Source: Rhynochetos jubatus (lineage: Eukaryota > Chordata > Aves > Eurypygiformes > Rhynochetidae). Taken from it: a stretch of 64,000 bases of DNA. Shown piece by piece: positions 1 through 14,480 of the stretch (its first letter is position 1; every line of letters starts with the position of its first letter). The DNA is taken from positions 27,341,408 to 27,405,407 of the forward strand of contig CM050657.1 in the NCBI GenBank assembly GCA_027574665.1, given 5' to 3'. Both the position numbers and the translations under genes were made by a program. The notes under the pieces were generated by a model. That model was not told the origin of the DNA, made no database searches, and saw nothing but the letters and a program-made list of their open reading frames with translations.

Positions 1-531
1 ATGATGAAAACCAGAATTTGTGAAAGTTTAATTCTTTCCTCCTTCAGAGCTGCAAATCCACAGAAACCAACTTCCAAGCCTGTGCAGGAGGGAAGGCAGG
101 TAATTGTGGACAAGGCTACTCTTCCTCCTCAGAGTTAACAACGAGTCAATTCACCTCCCTCCCATACGAACATGTTACCTGGCACCTCACAAATTGTGCT
201 GCAACACTGATCAGCTTAACCAGACCCCAAATCAACTCGAACAACAAAAGCTAGTAACGTCTGACACAGAGTTAGCAAACTTAGTCATATGCTTGAGCTA
301 ACTCGGTATTCTTTATTTAAACCAACGTACTCACGGCCAAAGAATTAGCTGCCTGCAATATTCCGCCTACAATTTAAATACTTAGAGGTGATGTTGAAAA
401 CCCCACAAACGTCCAAAGTTGACATCTGTATTGAACATATTTCCATTGCACAAACATAGTTAAATAACTTGCTGTAGGATATGCACCAACCACTAAGCGG
501 AATATGCATCCACTTGATGCATATTCATAGT

Positions 532-606
532 AAGAATAAGCCATTCGCTGCCTTGGGAGTTCACCGCTTAACAAAATCAACACAAGACACATACTCCTCC
601 ATCCTC
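532..606 (+). repeat. 75-bp direct repeat, copy 1
   Basis: This segment contains GCCTTGGGAGTTCA and closely matches 1361-1435, in the same orientation and 829 bases away. I count about nine differences in 75 positions, nearly all transitions. The flanks of the two copies do not align convincingly. It may be a local duplication or two fragments of an unrecognised dispersed repeat. Confidence 0.7.
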
Positions 607-1360
607 AGACACTATATATACTTCAGTAAATACACCAAATAAAGACTACGGCAGTAAAGAAAAATTCGGAGGGAGAGAAACCCTCATAACAAAATCTCAA
701 TATAACAGAAATCAACATTTTTCCCCTCCTCTAGTGCTTAGTGTGAATCAGTTTACAATTGTGCTTTACCAATGCAAAGGTGCGTCAAAATATGATGCTT
801 CGTAGATAAAGCAGCATCTGGAGTGGCAAATAAGTGCAGCAACAAAACATCAGACGTCAGTATTGCTTAAAGTTTGTAATTTAGCCAAGCTTCATCACCC
901 AAGTGACAAAACAATGCACTCTCTAATTGAGCCGAATTTAAAATGCAAGGTTTAAAGTTAAGTTTTATGCAAAAAGGTACTGATGCAGCTTTTCACAGCT
1001 AAAGGATGAAGAGAGGAAAAAAAAAGACACTATTCCCAGAATTACTGTGGAAAAAGAAAACATCCCAGAGACTATCAATACTGTCAAATCATCCCTGAAA
1101 ATAAGAGCTGGAAGTAGTGAAAGAGTACAGAATAATGGTATGACACTACAGAGGAAAATCATGACCAGCCCTGATCTCTCATTTCCCTCCCTTTTCACCC
1201 CACACCCACTAAGTGAATAGAGGAAAGACATGGAAGACTGTTTGATTACAAGTGCAGGCAAATCCAACGATTAGCACAACGTTTTTCATTAAAAGTACAT
1301 TTTACGTGCAATTTCAAAATATCCTGTTTTCTAGGCATTGCAAATAAAAGTACAGCTCAT

Positions 1361-1435
1361 AAGGATAAGCCATTCACTGCCTTGGGAGTTCACTGCTGAA
1401 CAAAGTCAACACAAGGCACGTACTCCCCCATCCCC
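1361..1435 (+). repeat. 75-bp direct repeat, copy 2
   Basis: This is the second copy of the segment at 532-606, sharing the core GCCTTGGGAGTTCA, at about 88 percent identity by eye. No element family is recognised. Confidence 0.7.
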
Positions 1436-3989
1436 TAATCTTTTGGAATTTTGGTTAAATACAGAGAATTGCATTATAAAAATACTACTATGGCTATTTT
1501 TTCCACTTTCCCGATATCAGATCCACAAGTGTGTACGTACACCAAACTTGAGATGTCATTGTATATTTAAAACCAAAAATTCACCAACGTGTTCAAAAAT
1601 TCTTAGCTCCCGATCTCCCCAAACGAAAATCTCAAAGAGGGAATGGTGGAACATCGTCCCACCCTGCTGTCTGGTTATCCTGCTATGCATAATATTGAAA
1701 GGTCAGTTATTTTCTTTTTAATTTGCATTTGCTACATTGGTGCCTCTTCAGGGAAATTATTTTCTAAGGCCTTCCTGAGCAAGCAATTTTACAAGTGCTG
1801 ATAATGAAGGCGACCATTTAGAACTGCAGACAGCGAACCCAGCAAAGGCTGTTCAATTCTCCTTAAAAAAAAAAGAGAGGCTTTGTTTTCAAAGTATAGA
1901 CTCAAACCAACACTTCCCAATGCCATTTTCTCCACTTGCTAATCAAAACTCTCCCAGCCAACATGGCAACCTTTTTATCTCAACTGCAATTTAACTGCTC
2001 ACCCTATTTAGAAAAAAAAAACCAAAGTCTGATCTGTACGAGACACATATCACCAGCCGCTAGTCTGAAGAGGCATCACAGCATTGCTGATTCTGGGTTG
2101 GTCAGCCAGTAAACATCTGGTTTGTTACCGAGAAGCAGTACATCTAATTCCGATCTGTTCAAGAAGAAGCTAAAAGTGAACTGATTAATTAATTCTTCCA
2201 CTTTTAATCTAAAGGTTATAAAAAAATGAAGGCATGATGATATCATCATTTCCTCCAAACACACTGAATGCAAACAAGAACCCAGAGCTTTCTGCCACTT
2301 ACCAACTGACACGCCACCAGCTGCTCTGGAAGCGCAAGATCCATAAAAGGCAGTTTGAAGGAGTACACATCTCCATGGGAGAAATACACCGAAATGGCTG
2401 AAAGAGTATATTTGAAGTAGTATTATAAACTTATTACCTTTTAAGATTAAGCATGAAGGACTTGCCTTCTCAGTGCGGCTTCCTATTCTGCTACTGACTT
2501 TAGATTAATAACCATACAGTTTTGCAGGAACAGGTTTAGTGAAGTGCTACAATATCCAGTTAGAAGAGCACTGTCTTCCAAAAAAAGATCCCGCCTAGCT
2601 GGCTCGTTTGCAGCAGTGTTTTCTAACAAAGCAAAGACTCTAATACTTTAAATAACTCCACTCTATCGGACAGTAAATCAGTGCAGTAAAGCTTTAGCAA
2701 AAATTTGTTATTTCCTCTCCACAGCTGAAAAGTTGTTCAGCTTTTGAACAGAAGAGGTCTTCCTGTATCAGTATCCTCAGAGTTATGTAAGAATTGCAAT
2801 GACTAAATCTACCCTGGATTAGTTAGCTCGCAGGTTCATCTCCTTTCATCCCCCTTAACTCAACCTCGCACACAGATGTAAAAACAAACCAAGCCAACAA
2901 ACGAAGCAATAAGTAATTTTTTGAGGCTACTAGAATATTTTTGCATCTTTCAGAACTCTGTACAGAAGCATCTCTAAAACCACTGTTAGAGCTGTGATCC
3001 TAATCCCTCAGCCTGACCCAGCAGAGCAGATTTATGCAGCTCTCTAGATCTCTATCAAAGCCACTAAGTGATGCACGCCCACAAATATGAATACAGGATT
3101 AGACCCCAAATGTTACTGCATGCTCATTCCCAGATTTCTTGGAATGGTTGCATTTGAAAAGTGAACGCCACAGCTGTAATACTGTCGCCTTGCTTGCGCC
3201 TTCTGTTCTTGCAGATTTAAGCAGAAAGAGGATTACTGCTTCTGCTGCTTTTGAAAAAAACCCCAAAGCCAAGACCCAGCCAGGCTCAGAAAAGCTTTCA
3301 GAAGCACAATCGCACTAATTTCAGTAGTGTTTACACCCACATTCACCAAGATAGTGAGAAGTCAGTGTCTAAAGAGAGGGACTGTGTTAATGTACTCCAG
3401 TTTATCTGAACATTACCTTTCTTGGGGAATGGGAGCGAGATCAAGCCTGCTATTGGCAGGAGAGCGAGCTGTTTGTAAGAAGCCGCTAGTTGGAAAAGTT
3501 CCACAAACCGCTGCCCAAATGCTAATGACTCAAAGATGCAACTTGAACACAAACATCTGAACTCAGCGTAGCAGAAGCACATCTTGAGGAAATTAAAATA
3601 TCAGCGCACATGAAAGTGCAATCGTTTCACAAAACAACAGTCTGCGAAGGACTCACAAGGTCCTTCATTGCACAGTCCTACCCTCGTGCAGGATCAGCTA
3701 CGTGCAAGCCCTTTCTTCAACGATGCTTGTCTATCCTATTAAAGTCTCTGAGACCGAATAAATAATTGCTGTCAGCAATCTATCACCACTATCACCCGAA
3801 GAGCAACCAGCTCCTAACAGTCCTGAATATACCTCTCAGTGCCTCTGTCCTAGAAGCCCACACCTCAGACTCCGGCTCTTGCGAATAACTTCAGCATTCC
3901 TTAAACAGAAAAGGGCAGCCAACTCCAGTCGTTTTGGTAGTAACGTGTAACTTCATACCAAATGCTACCATCACCCTTCCAGCCACGTA

Positions 3990-4655
3990 GTTCAATGGGA
4001 AACGCAACATCCTGTCCCTGGGGAGGAACAACCCCATCCATGACCACATGCTGGGCCTACCGGCTGGAAAGCTGCTTGGCAGAAAAGAACCCAGAGCTCC
4101 TGGTGGACACTGAGTTGAGGACAAGCCAAGGGGTCCGTGAGGCAGAGAAGGTTAATGGTATCCCAGGCTGCAGTTGGAAGAGTGTTGCCAGCAGGACCAG
4201 GGCTCTACCTGGCACTGGTGAGACGTGGAGTATTGTGTCCAGCTCTGCAGAGAGCCCACTGAAGGGAGACTACGATAACCGATTGGAGCCCCCCTCATGA
4301 GGACAGGCCGAGTCAGGTCTGCTTAGTGTAGAGAAGCCCTGGGGGGGATCAAATCAATGTATATAAATACCTAAAGGGAGGGTGTACAGGAGAGGGAGCC
4401 AGGTTCTCTTCAGTGGTGCCTAGCGACAGCAAACTGAAACACAGGAGATTCCCTCTGAAAAATCAGGAAAAACTTTACTGTGAGGGTGACCAAGTACAGG
4501 TTGCCCAGAGAGGCTGCAGCGTCTCCATTCTTGGAGATACTCAAAACCCATCTGGATACAGTCCCGAGCAACTTGCTCCAGCTGACCCTGTTTAAGCAGG
4601 GGCATTGGACAAGATGACCTCCAGAAGTGCCTTCCAACCTCAACCATTGTGTCAT
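3990..4655 (+). mobile_element. CR1: CR1 LINE 3' fragment, plus strand
   Basis: A degraded 3' part of a CR1 non-LTR retrotransposon. Recognisable CR1 blocks in order are CTGGGGAGGAACAACCCCAT at the start, GAAGAGTGTTGCCAGCAGGA near 4178, a stretch like GTATAAATACCTAAAGGGAG near 4360, CAGGTTGCCCAGAGAGGCTG near 4497, and the terminal AGTGCCTTCCAACCTCAACCA near 4625. These belong to the end of the reverse transcriptase frame and the 3' UTR. It is 5' truncated and has lost coding capacity through indels. It lies inside CUL3 intron 1, antisense to CUL3. It appears older than the 63.6 kb copy because it diverges more from the family pattern I know. Confidence 0.85.
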
Positions 4656-7600
4656 CCGGCAATACACATTACAGCTGTACGCTGAGGAAGCCAGGAAACC
4701 AGGGCTCCCAGAGTAAGCGTGACCTATTAAAACTGCCAGTACCAGTCTTCCAGCTGAAATGCATCGCAGGATAACAAAGGTGAGCAACAAAATGCTTGTG
4801 GTCACCAGTGGAATCAGGCATTTCTTCCCCAGCTTATACCAGCTACAAAGAACACTACGTCTCCCAGATTCACGCAGAACATCAAATACCTACTGCTGGA
4901 AATCCATATTACTTTGCAGAGAAATAAATGCTTTGGAGTGTAGCTTTCATTACACAGTTTAGATTTACAACACTGTTTTCTTTGAATGTAACTTCATTTC
5001 ACGTTCTTGTCAGTTGGTCACTTTGCCCTTAACACTTGTACTTAGGGAACCGTGTTTGAAGTGCTGTGACCTGTAAGGAAAGGCAGTTACAGGAGTAAAC
5101 TGCTAAGAACCTGCTGAATTCTGGACGGTTTACACCAGCTTACTCTTACTGGAAGTAGCTACTTTGTATTACTTTACATTTTTTAATTTGAAAAAGTCAA
5201 CCATTACTACTAAATTTTTCTACAGGCCAGGCGCAGAGCGCTTATCACCATTCTACACACTGCCAGGGGAAACAGATCCGTTTGGAAATGATTACTGCAG
5301 AGCAATTTCTCAAAGTTTTCGAAAAACCGCAACCATCACTTGCCTTACTCCTTTCCACGCCACTCTTTAGGTCTAATAACCCAGAGCGCTGGGGTGAGAA
5401 CCGATTGAAATTACAGACTGCAAGTGTTTACGCTCTCTACTCTGAAGGAAGTGAGTGGATACCGACTATTCAAGTTTGGTAGCAGCGCTGGGAGTAAACA
5501 TTTTGCACCTAGTCACTGCAGCCTAGGAACAGGCACTTCCCCGTTTCCTATCCCTCAGCAGATAAAATGAGCAGGGGCTGACTGCTGCCATCTAAAACTG
5601 CCACTGCAGGGGTCCTGACCCACAGCCCAAGGGGCAAGGGAGGCTGTCAAAACCAACAGTCTTCAACTTCATTTCAAGACAGGCCATTCATCAAGGTGGT
5701 ATTAAACAGTGTTACACAATAACTCAGCATCCTTAGCCTGGATCATTCATTCTGGATGAAACTTGGCTGAGGTTATCCAGAAAAGGGCAAGAGCAGCACA
5801 TTCCCTGCCTCAGAACCTAACCACTACTTGAATTTTTATAAACCCTTCCAATATTGTTAATTTAAAAGACAAGAATTTACAATGACAGAGATATATCGGT
5901 TAGTGTTTACTCCAAGAATATCACTGAAAAATGGCACACTAAGGTACGGAACTACATATTCTTCAACTGCAGAGCAGATAAAATGTACTCCCATTAATGA
6001 CGAATGGAGAGCTCAGTAGTTACAGTTCTCTGAAGTGTGTCTGGAAGCGGATACGCTGGCTACACACCCCCACTGCCTAAAAAACACCAGTACGTCAAGA
6101 AGCAAACTCCGTAACACACACAAATACAAACAACTCATCTCTGAACAAACAAAACCACCAAGCAAAAAATTCCTCAATAGTGTTATCCGAATAGGTTGAC
6201 TCTTACACACCAAAACCAACGTAACGGGAAGCTAAGAGAAGGAGCATGAACAAACTAAGGGGCACCCTGACCTACTGCTGATCTGCTTCTGGGCTACTAC
6301 ACAGCAGATGGCCAGAGTGGAAGGAGTCACAGGGAAGTCATAACAATGTCCAATCAAAACTAGTCCTAATAACTAGGCTTTTGCTCCTAGGTGACCTACA
6401 ACAGCTGGAGAAGACGATCCAGCATTAACCTCATCTCCTAGGATGTGTCAGGAAATGCCTACTGCCCTATTACACTCCCTCAGAGGGTGTGTGGTGGTGG
6501 GGAATCAATGCCTGTAGTTCGCTTTTGGCATCTGCCAGCTAGCATTTACAACATTATATACTGACACCATTTTTAATGTCTGTGTTTGGTTCTTCACTCA
6601 CCCTTTGACATCCAAGCCTTACCCTTGTTTGGGTGAGCAATCTCTACACTAAACTTCTCCAGATTCCTCCTACAAGGAACATGAATGGCCCACACCGTGC
6701 TCCATTCAGGTTCAGAACACCAGCTGAGTAACCAGTGCTGAGAGCAATCCCATAATGGCAAAGAGAAAAATGAACTCTAGTCTGACCTCAAAGAAGCCTC
6801 AAGCCTCTGCAGAACAGGCAGGGCTCCATGCCAATGCTCAGTCAGTAGTAGAAATGTGGGAATCACAATACCCACCTCTTCCTCCCAGCTCTGTCAGGCT
6901 CAGCTCAGCAGAACATGCAATTAAGTGAAAAAAAGGGAATCCTCTTTGTCAACTTTAACACCCAAGAGCTGCAGGATTTTAGGCAAAACCCTTTCCTCCT
7001 CCACTTTGCTTAAATAAGTTCTGCAGCAATGAAAAGCTATTCTGCCAGCATGGAGTGAAAAGAGGTAAGCAGATTAAAAAGTGATTGTTCCTTAAAAGAC
7101 GGAGCCATACCTCCCGCGTACTGACCGACCGATTTGGTCTCCTCCAAGGCATTGCCTCAGTGCACTGCTGGTCTCATCACAAAGTAAGAGCTGCTTTGGA
7201 GTGGGGGCTTGAGGAGGAAGGAGAGTGGTTTTGAAAAGCTTTACAGCAAACTAATAACCTTCAAGAACTTCCTTTTCTAGGAAACCTAAAGCCTAGGAAA
7301 AGAGATTGGCTCCTCCTCTCAAAAGGAAAGCATTATAGGCAGACCTGACAGGAGCTTCACCACACAACAGCAATTTATCACTCCATATGAAAAGTTTAAA
7401 ACAAGTCTTTAATAAAACACGTCATACTGCAGCCACAGTTTTGACATGTCTCGGAGACTGAACACATTGAAAGGAAGATCAGACTCATTTCTCTTTCACA
7501 TTTTCAGAACCAATCCAGAAGAATGAGACTAATCCTGAACTGCCAAGGTACTCAGTTATTCCAGATTTGAACTAGCACTGAATACAATTTCTTCATTTTT

Positions 7601-10600
7601 CCTAAATGCCCCTCAACTTCAGTCCTGCGAATCTGTGTAACAATATCCTGGAGGAAAGGGCAAAACACAAGATAAACAACTCCTCCCAAACACCTGTTTC
7701 AACTAACTGTGACTATGAACTATGTGAATTTGAGCAGCAATTAGTTACTGAATAAACACAAGGCGAAATATAATCTAAAACCTTGTTTCATTTCTTTAAA
7801 AAAAATACAAAATTAACGGAGACAATCTGGAGAGGCAGACAACTAAACATGAACACAAAATCACACAGTGAGCTTGGACATCTTTCCATTTACAGACCTT
7901 TGCACACCTTCCCAACACTGATACACCAAGTGTTTGTAACTACTAATGAGCAACTCTACAAACGCATCCTATACACAAAGACCAAGGCCAACAGTCTTTC
8001 GTAAAACGGTTTCACAGCATACCCCAACTGGAAAAGACAATATATTTAGTCAGCAGTAAAAAGCAGAAGCAGAGTATGTAACAGCACCTATTTCATACAG
8101 AACAAGGTCCAGGTGTATTCACTGCTCTCTACCACCACTGAAACTCTCTGATTCGCCAAGTCTTTCCATTTTTCCAGACTCCAGCATGACACGTTGAAGT
8201 CCGTGGACAAGACTTGCCCATCTTTTTCCTCACCTGCACGTACGTTAAGGGTAGGCCAAACGCTACGCTGTAATGCTTAAAAATCAACTTACGGGTTCAA
8301 TTTGCGATGCTCAACTTACAAAATGCACCTTCTGTATTCATTCTCATTAATATAAATAAAAATGAAACTCATTAATACAGATAAAAGCAGAGTATTACTT
8401 GTCTGAGTGGGTCAATGGAAAATGAATGACAGCTCACCAGACTAATTTTTCATCCATTTATATGGATTCACACAGACCAGTCTTTAAGGTTCTGTATAAA
8501 AACTACATCAACAACTAACAACATAGGATAATCAAAGTCAGCAAATGCTGTACCCGAGATCACTTATACAAAGCTTAACTCCACCTCTTACACACTCATC
8601 GGAGTTGCTATTTATTTTCCACCAGACCCAAACCCCTTGGAACACACACACGCTTTGATCAGCAGGGGCTGAAGGATGTTGTCCTCCAGCAGGGTTGCAC
8701 ACTGGGGAAAACCAAAGAAAATAACCCAAAATTTACTTCCCAACAAACTTTCAAAAACGCTATTAATTACACTAGGGACTTTATCCCAGAATTACATGCT
8801 TTGCGCAAAGAGGATAACAGAAGACTATTTAATTAAAAATACCGAAAAGCAAGTTTTTAAGTTACCTTTCCACCCTCCCCCCCAGCATCTGCAGACAAAT
8901 ACAAATGCCTTTTCAAATACCAAAAGGCATTATCTGTACATCTCCTCCTGCCACAGTGCAAGCTTCTGCCCACCTGCCATCAAGTTATGAAAGTTGGTTG
9001 AGGAAAAAAAAGTGGTATTTAAACAATAACAATTAACTGGTTTTGTTCAAGCTTCTAGAAACACTGAATTGCTAAGAGGCTAAATATAGGAAGTTCTAGT
9101 TCAAAAGATAGTTGTCACTGCTATAGAATGGAAGTGCTTATACAGCCAAAACAGTGACATTGCCTGTATTATTAACCAAGGTTCTTTTAAAAACATTCAA
9201 TGACATTTCTACAGCACCCATTACTGTAGTGCCTGAGCATGGAGGAGGATTATAAAACACCTATAATGAAACTACTTATTTTCCTAAGTACACTGTAGCC
9301 TAGCAATAATAAGGAAGAACTGCCTATACTTCTGAAACCTTTTACTAATTTGGAAACTCTAAGAGCTGAAGTCTAGATCTAAGTTTACACTTCAAAAAGT
9401 CTGATGTTTCATGTTCAACTTTGCAAGGTAATACAATAGAAGCATTTTCAGACATGAAGTAAGCTTTGGGCTTACATTAAGTTTCAGCCTCTCCAGCCCA
9501 AAGGAATAAAAATGATTATTAATATTTTGAAGTCTGATGAGAAGTTCAGGGTCCTCTTGACTCACTTCAAAAGTAGCAATCCTACAACAAGCCTCCTCAA
9601 ATTAAAGTTACGGAAAAAAATTCTGAAAGGCTTGTGTACCAGCAGGAAATATGTACCTGAAAGAAGCGCAATAGCTTCAAGGTTTCTATCCCAAACAGTT
9701 GGTGTTAAAAGAAACTATTTGAACCTAACTACAACAGCAGAAATGGAATGAAGAGCTGAATTTCTGTGGGTGAATCGTCCGTCCCATCTGTCAGCAGGAT
9801 CCTGGAGGTCTAGAAGGCGCAGGGAGAGTTCTGCAGTTCAAGAGCCCAGCTGTGTGTCCGTAGCTGTCAGACAGGCTCTTGTCAAAGGTGACAAGACAGA
9901 CAGTGGAAACAGCAGCACAAAGCTCTATGCACTACTGGGCATGCCTTTCCCCCTTTACAAACAAGGGCCAGATCCTAACGCTCAAGTCATCCAGCATGCC
10001 ACTCCCCAGTGCAAACCTTACACAGCCAAGGAAACGCTTCTCAAAATCTGAAGACTATGTGACTGAGCAGAGTACCACAAAGTCCAACCACAAGTTTCCT
10101 CAAAGTATATTGGGATAATGGGCCATGTGCAGCCTCTTCCTCTGCAGCAGAAGGAAGGTGGCTGATTCCTCTTCCCTGGAATTAACCTCCAAATTTGGAA
10201 TTACTTCCAATTTACTAAAGATTTAAGAGGGGAAAGGTACCTACCTATAACCTAACGAGGTTTACTAACAAAGATAAAAAATTGCTGGAACTTTCAAATT
10301 TCAATGGAATTTAGGTCCCTGAGCATCTTCATCTCCTTTTACAACTCAGGTGTGGGACTGCAACGTCCTGGGTAACGTGCAGTAGGTTGAAACCGCTGTG
10401 ACAGGTCACTGTCCACAGAAGCACTACACCCCAGCCTGCTCCTCGTATCACTCCTAACTCTGAAGCTGAAAAAGAAATACTCCCAGTGATTAAGTCAAAA
10501 CAGTTTAAAACTTTGAGGGTACTTCTATCAGGTTTAAAACCATCATCCCAACACTACAAAGCAGAAATAAACGGCATTAATTTAGTAAGAGGCAAATGCG

Positions 10601-13600
10601 TGGGGTCTTTATGGCAAACTTTTAATATTAATGACCTGGATAACATTAACATTATAATGACTTGAAAGCACAACGGAGATGCTGCACACCTCACTCCCAG
10701 TTAAGAACGGGCAGGGGAAAGAGCAATGCTGTTCTGCACATCCATACCTTCTGAGGAAGGCACCGAGTCTCCTCTGGGGTATCAGCTCTCCAAATGAAAA
10801 AATCCATTAGTTCATTAACTTCCCAGCCTCGATGACCTGGATTCAGAAAGCCTCCCTGAACCACAAATGGCCCATTCCTTGCCCGCTCAACTGCAGTGCA
10901 AATCCCACAAGAATTATTTCTAGGGTTGGGTTTTTTTTTCCAATGAACCCACAAGTAGCTCAATATTTTACAGCTGTTCAAAAATCAACACTATTTAAAG
11001 AGGAAATCTGTGAAATACACACCAATTTACACAGATTGTAGGCACATTTCCTGAAACCATTTCAAAACAAGAAACACAGTGAAAGATTTGAGGGGGGTGA
11101 AGGAAGAAGGAGGAGAAGGGTGGAAAGAGGCTTTTGGGGTTTGATGACAACTCCTCCTCCATAACAACAGCGTAACAATCCGAGAACTTTTATAGTAAAT
11201 GAAAGATAAAACTTTATGGTAGACAGAGGCCAACAGAGGATAATGTTTTTCCTCAGCTTACTGCAGGGAGGGGAAGGAAGATACACTTAATAAATCACTT
11301 ATGCATTTACAGATAATCAATACCCCCGCATGCTGACATTAACCTTTCCCAGGGGAATCGTTGCACCATGCAGCGCATACACCGTGATCGGATGCACACA
11401 TCAGCAGTGCCCGCAAAAGCAAGACTAACTGAAACGAGAGGAACAAAAACAAATCCAGAGCTACACAAGGAAATTACACCCACGTGTAAAATATCAAGAA
11501 ATAGATCAACTCAGATGCTACCAACACTGAAAAAATTTTAGTATGAAAGTAAAAAATTTATTTCAATAAAGATTCTTCACATACAAAATCTAAGAGACAC
11601 GTACGGCCTGTGCTCAGACTACATGTAGCGTAAGAAATGCATGCTATGAATTTCTGATGCTATAAGCTAGTTCAATTTTGTATCATTCACAGGTATAATT
11701 TCAATTATCTTCATTTATGTTTATTCTCATTAGTATTAAACAAAAAATTGGCATTTCCACAAATGCACCTCATCCATAACCATAAACAAGGCAAGTGATC
11801 TGCGTACATTTTGCATACTATTATACTTTATTTAAACTACAAGCAAGAGACTTTCAGCCCTCAAACACTAATTTTATGCACAACCAATTAAACAATCTAG
11901 GCAACTCCAAAGCCAGCACCATCCAAATGTAAATGTTCATCACAGTTTTGCCCTCCTCGCTGTAGTCTGGTATTAAACACACTTTCTGCCCTTCCCTAAA
12001 AATGCATGTATTAAAGATGTTGATATGGGAGTTCTTCGGTTGTCATCCAACAGTCCTGGCTGCTGTCGATATACCCGTACTTGCAGAAAAGAACCATCAG
12101 TGATTTAAAAATTCCACTGGTTTCAACTGAACTTCAGAAAAATCGTACAGTAAAAAGTACGCTGGGCCACGCTACAGTTTTCGACTACAGAATTTCCTAC
12201 TCCTTGTCTCCACAAAAAACTGGCTTCGAATGAGAAACACGAGCTCACTTCTCAAGAGTTGTTTTTCCACATGTACAGAGCTACTAGAAACCAAAGATAA
12301 CATCCAGTGATCGTGCACACAAGGTCAAGAACCTATTTTGGACTGTAACAGAATCACTGTGCGTTTCATGAATGGACCAAATCAAACTATCTTAAGAAAA
12401 ATCTGTTCCAGTCTATCACAACATGTTTTCACCATTACAGAAAGATGATCAGACACTGCAGATCAGTTGTGGTGATGAAAATTAAAAAGCACCTGCACTG
12501 AGACTACCTGTCCTACAGATCAAAGCCAGAGACTTCAGAATACAGATTTGAAATTCAGAGAAGTGTTGCCACTTAAGCCCTGTACACCTTTAAAAAAAAA
12601 CATTTTGAAAATATTAACAATTTTTCTAAGGAAAAACCTTGTATTTATGTTACTTACTATTATTACAACTCTTGTAGAAAACTAAACACTCCTCACCAGT
12701 TTTACAGCAACTCTCATAAAGCCCTTTTACCCACCACTGCCAGGGAAAAACAGTAGTTCCTGTTCAATAATGTACTACCATACAACACAGGAATGAGGGG
12801 GTGGAAAAGGCACTTGAACAAACAACTCAGATGGAATTAGCCAGTGTAAAAAACTCAACAGAACGCTAGTGGTGTCAGAATGCTTTCTACTCTTGCACAA
12901 AAACCAAGCAGATTTCAAACACAGGCAAGATCCATGAGCAGCAGTACCTCTTCCAGTGCCACCCGGAGGTACTGACTCCAAACTCAGACCAGCCGGAATG
13001 ATGACTGCTCACAACTTAGGACCCAGCTAACATGGAAAGCCAAGAAAATCTGGAACTGAACCCTGAATATCTACAGTCCTCAGGAATTCTAATGAGACTA
13101 TCTTTTAGCTGTGGTCTAACATAATGTAGCGGGTTAAACAGACAAAACCACACCTACAACTACTCAAAGTTTACCCTGAAATTAGTGTTATCTCTTAAAA
13201 ATTCTAAATGTAGTATTAGGGCATTCAGTCTGCTCACAGCATTCCATTAACAAATAAAATCTGTGTAAACTGGAAGGCCTCCCTAGGACTACCTGTCCAG
13301 TAAACAGCAAGTATTTCTGTATTTCTTGGTGCATTTACACCAAAACACCACCTTTTTCCTTTGAAAAAGATAAACAGTGTTTTAGGTTTTTTGTTCCGTT
13401 TTATTTCCAGGTTTCAAACATACTAAAATTTCAGTTGGGAACATTAATTTATAACTAGGATATACACTACATGGGTTAATAGCGAAGATGTTCTTATAAA
13501 CATGTTTGAGAATATAAAGCAATCAGGATTCACAAAGCCAACCACGTAAAACACTAAGTTAACAGGTGGTCTCGCAGCACTCAGGTTTATGTCGTTTTAA

Positions 13601-14247
13601 TCAGAGCTGGAAGAGCCTGCAGTAAACAATCTTCCAACTCTATCCTCACCCCAGCCTGCATGTCGCTCCATTCACTCACCAATACAGACCCATGCTCTAA
13701 GGGTTCTAAACCAAAGCAGAAATACACGTAGTGCTTGCATAATCTGAACACCCAGGAATTTAACTGCAGCTCAGTCTTTTTTCTATGGTCTCTCTCTGCC
13801 GTAAGATGCTCAAGAAGGACACAAAATTCACATCAGCTTTTTGAACTGACAGATCTACACGTTATAGGTTGAAGCCTAAATTTAACAAACCTGATCTCAA
13901 CTTGCAGCATCAATTCTCAAAATTCAAGACAAACCACAGACGCAGTCAGCATTCCCTGACCAAAAACCAAACAACAACAAGCTTCTGCCTACACAAAGCC
14001 TGAAACAAGTGGCTGTCAGATCTAAGTGGAAAGGAGCAGTGGCAATCAAAATATGAGCCTTAATACTCTTTTCATGAAAGAGTTGAAGCCGTTTCCTTCT
14101 AAGTTTGGAGAACTTCCTTTGAGGAAGAAGGACCATCAACTGATAAACGGGGCTGAAAGGAAAAAAAGGCTGTCGGCCTCTGCACAAGCTGGGATGAAAT
14201 GAGGATTTTGTCAGGCACAAGTGTTTCAAATAAATTAATCTGTGACA

Positions 14248-14288
14248 CTACACACACACACATATAAACGCATGTATACACACACACT
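14248..14288. repeat. Imperfect CA/TA microsatellite
   Basis: Two short CA runs separated by ATATAAACGCATGTAT. This is an ordinary simple repeat inside CUL3 intron 1. Confidence 0.9.
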
Positions 14289-14462
14289 TGTAAGACTCAT
14301 TCTATCACAAATCAACGTGTCTCTCCAAATGCTTTCCAGAATTCATAATGTAACCATATACTAGCGACCCACCAGAATAATCCTGAGAACTGGCAAAATT
14401 TTGTAGCCTTCCTATAAAGAAGAAAGATAGCTCTGCAGGTAATGAAAATCATTAGAAGCACT

Positions 14463-14480
14463 AAAAAAAAAAAAAAAAAA
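14463..14480. repeat. A18 homopolymer
   Basis: Eighteen consecutive A residues. No retroposed body is recognisable directly upstream, so it is called only a simple repeat. Confidence 0.9.

Larger units (their letters stand above)
1..3989 (-). other. CUL3: CUL3 intron 1, distal part (no exon seen)
   Basis: This is AT-rich non-coding DNA that I assign to intron 1 of CUL3, because CUL3 exon 1 lies at 18422-18487 on the minus strand and ends in a splice donor. I searched by eye on both strands for the next CUL3 exon (protein TMDEKYVNSIWDLL and onward) and did not find it, so the intron continues past position 1. Reading frames here are short and resemble nothing I know. The only structure noticed is a pair of related 75-base segments at 532-606 and 1361-1435. 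Confidence 0.6.

Noticed and set aside
14463-14480. A18 run considered as the tail of a retroposed gene copy
   Set aside because: No processed-gene body, target duplication or known SINE is visible upstream.
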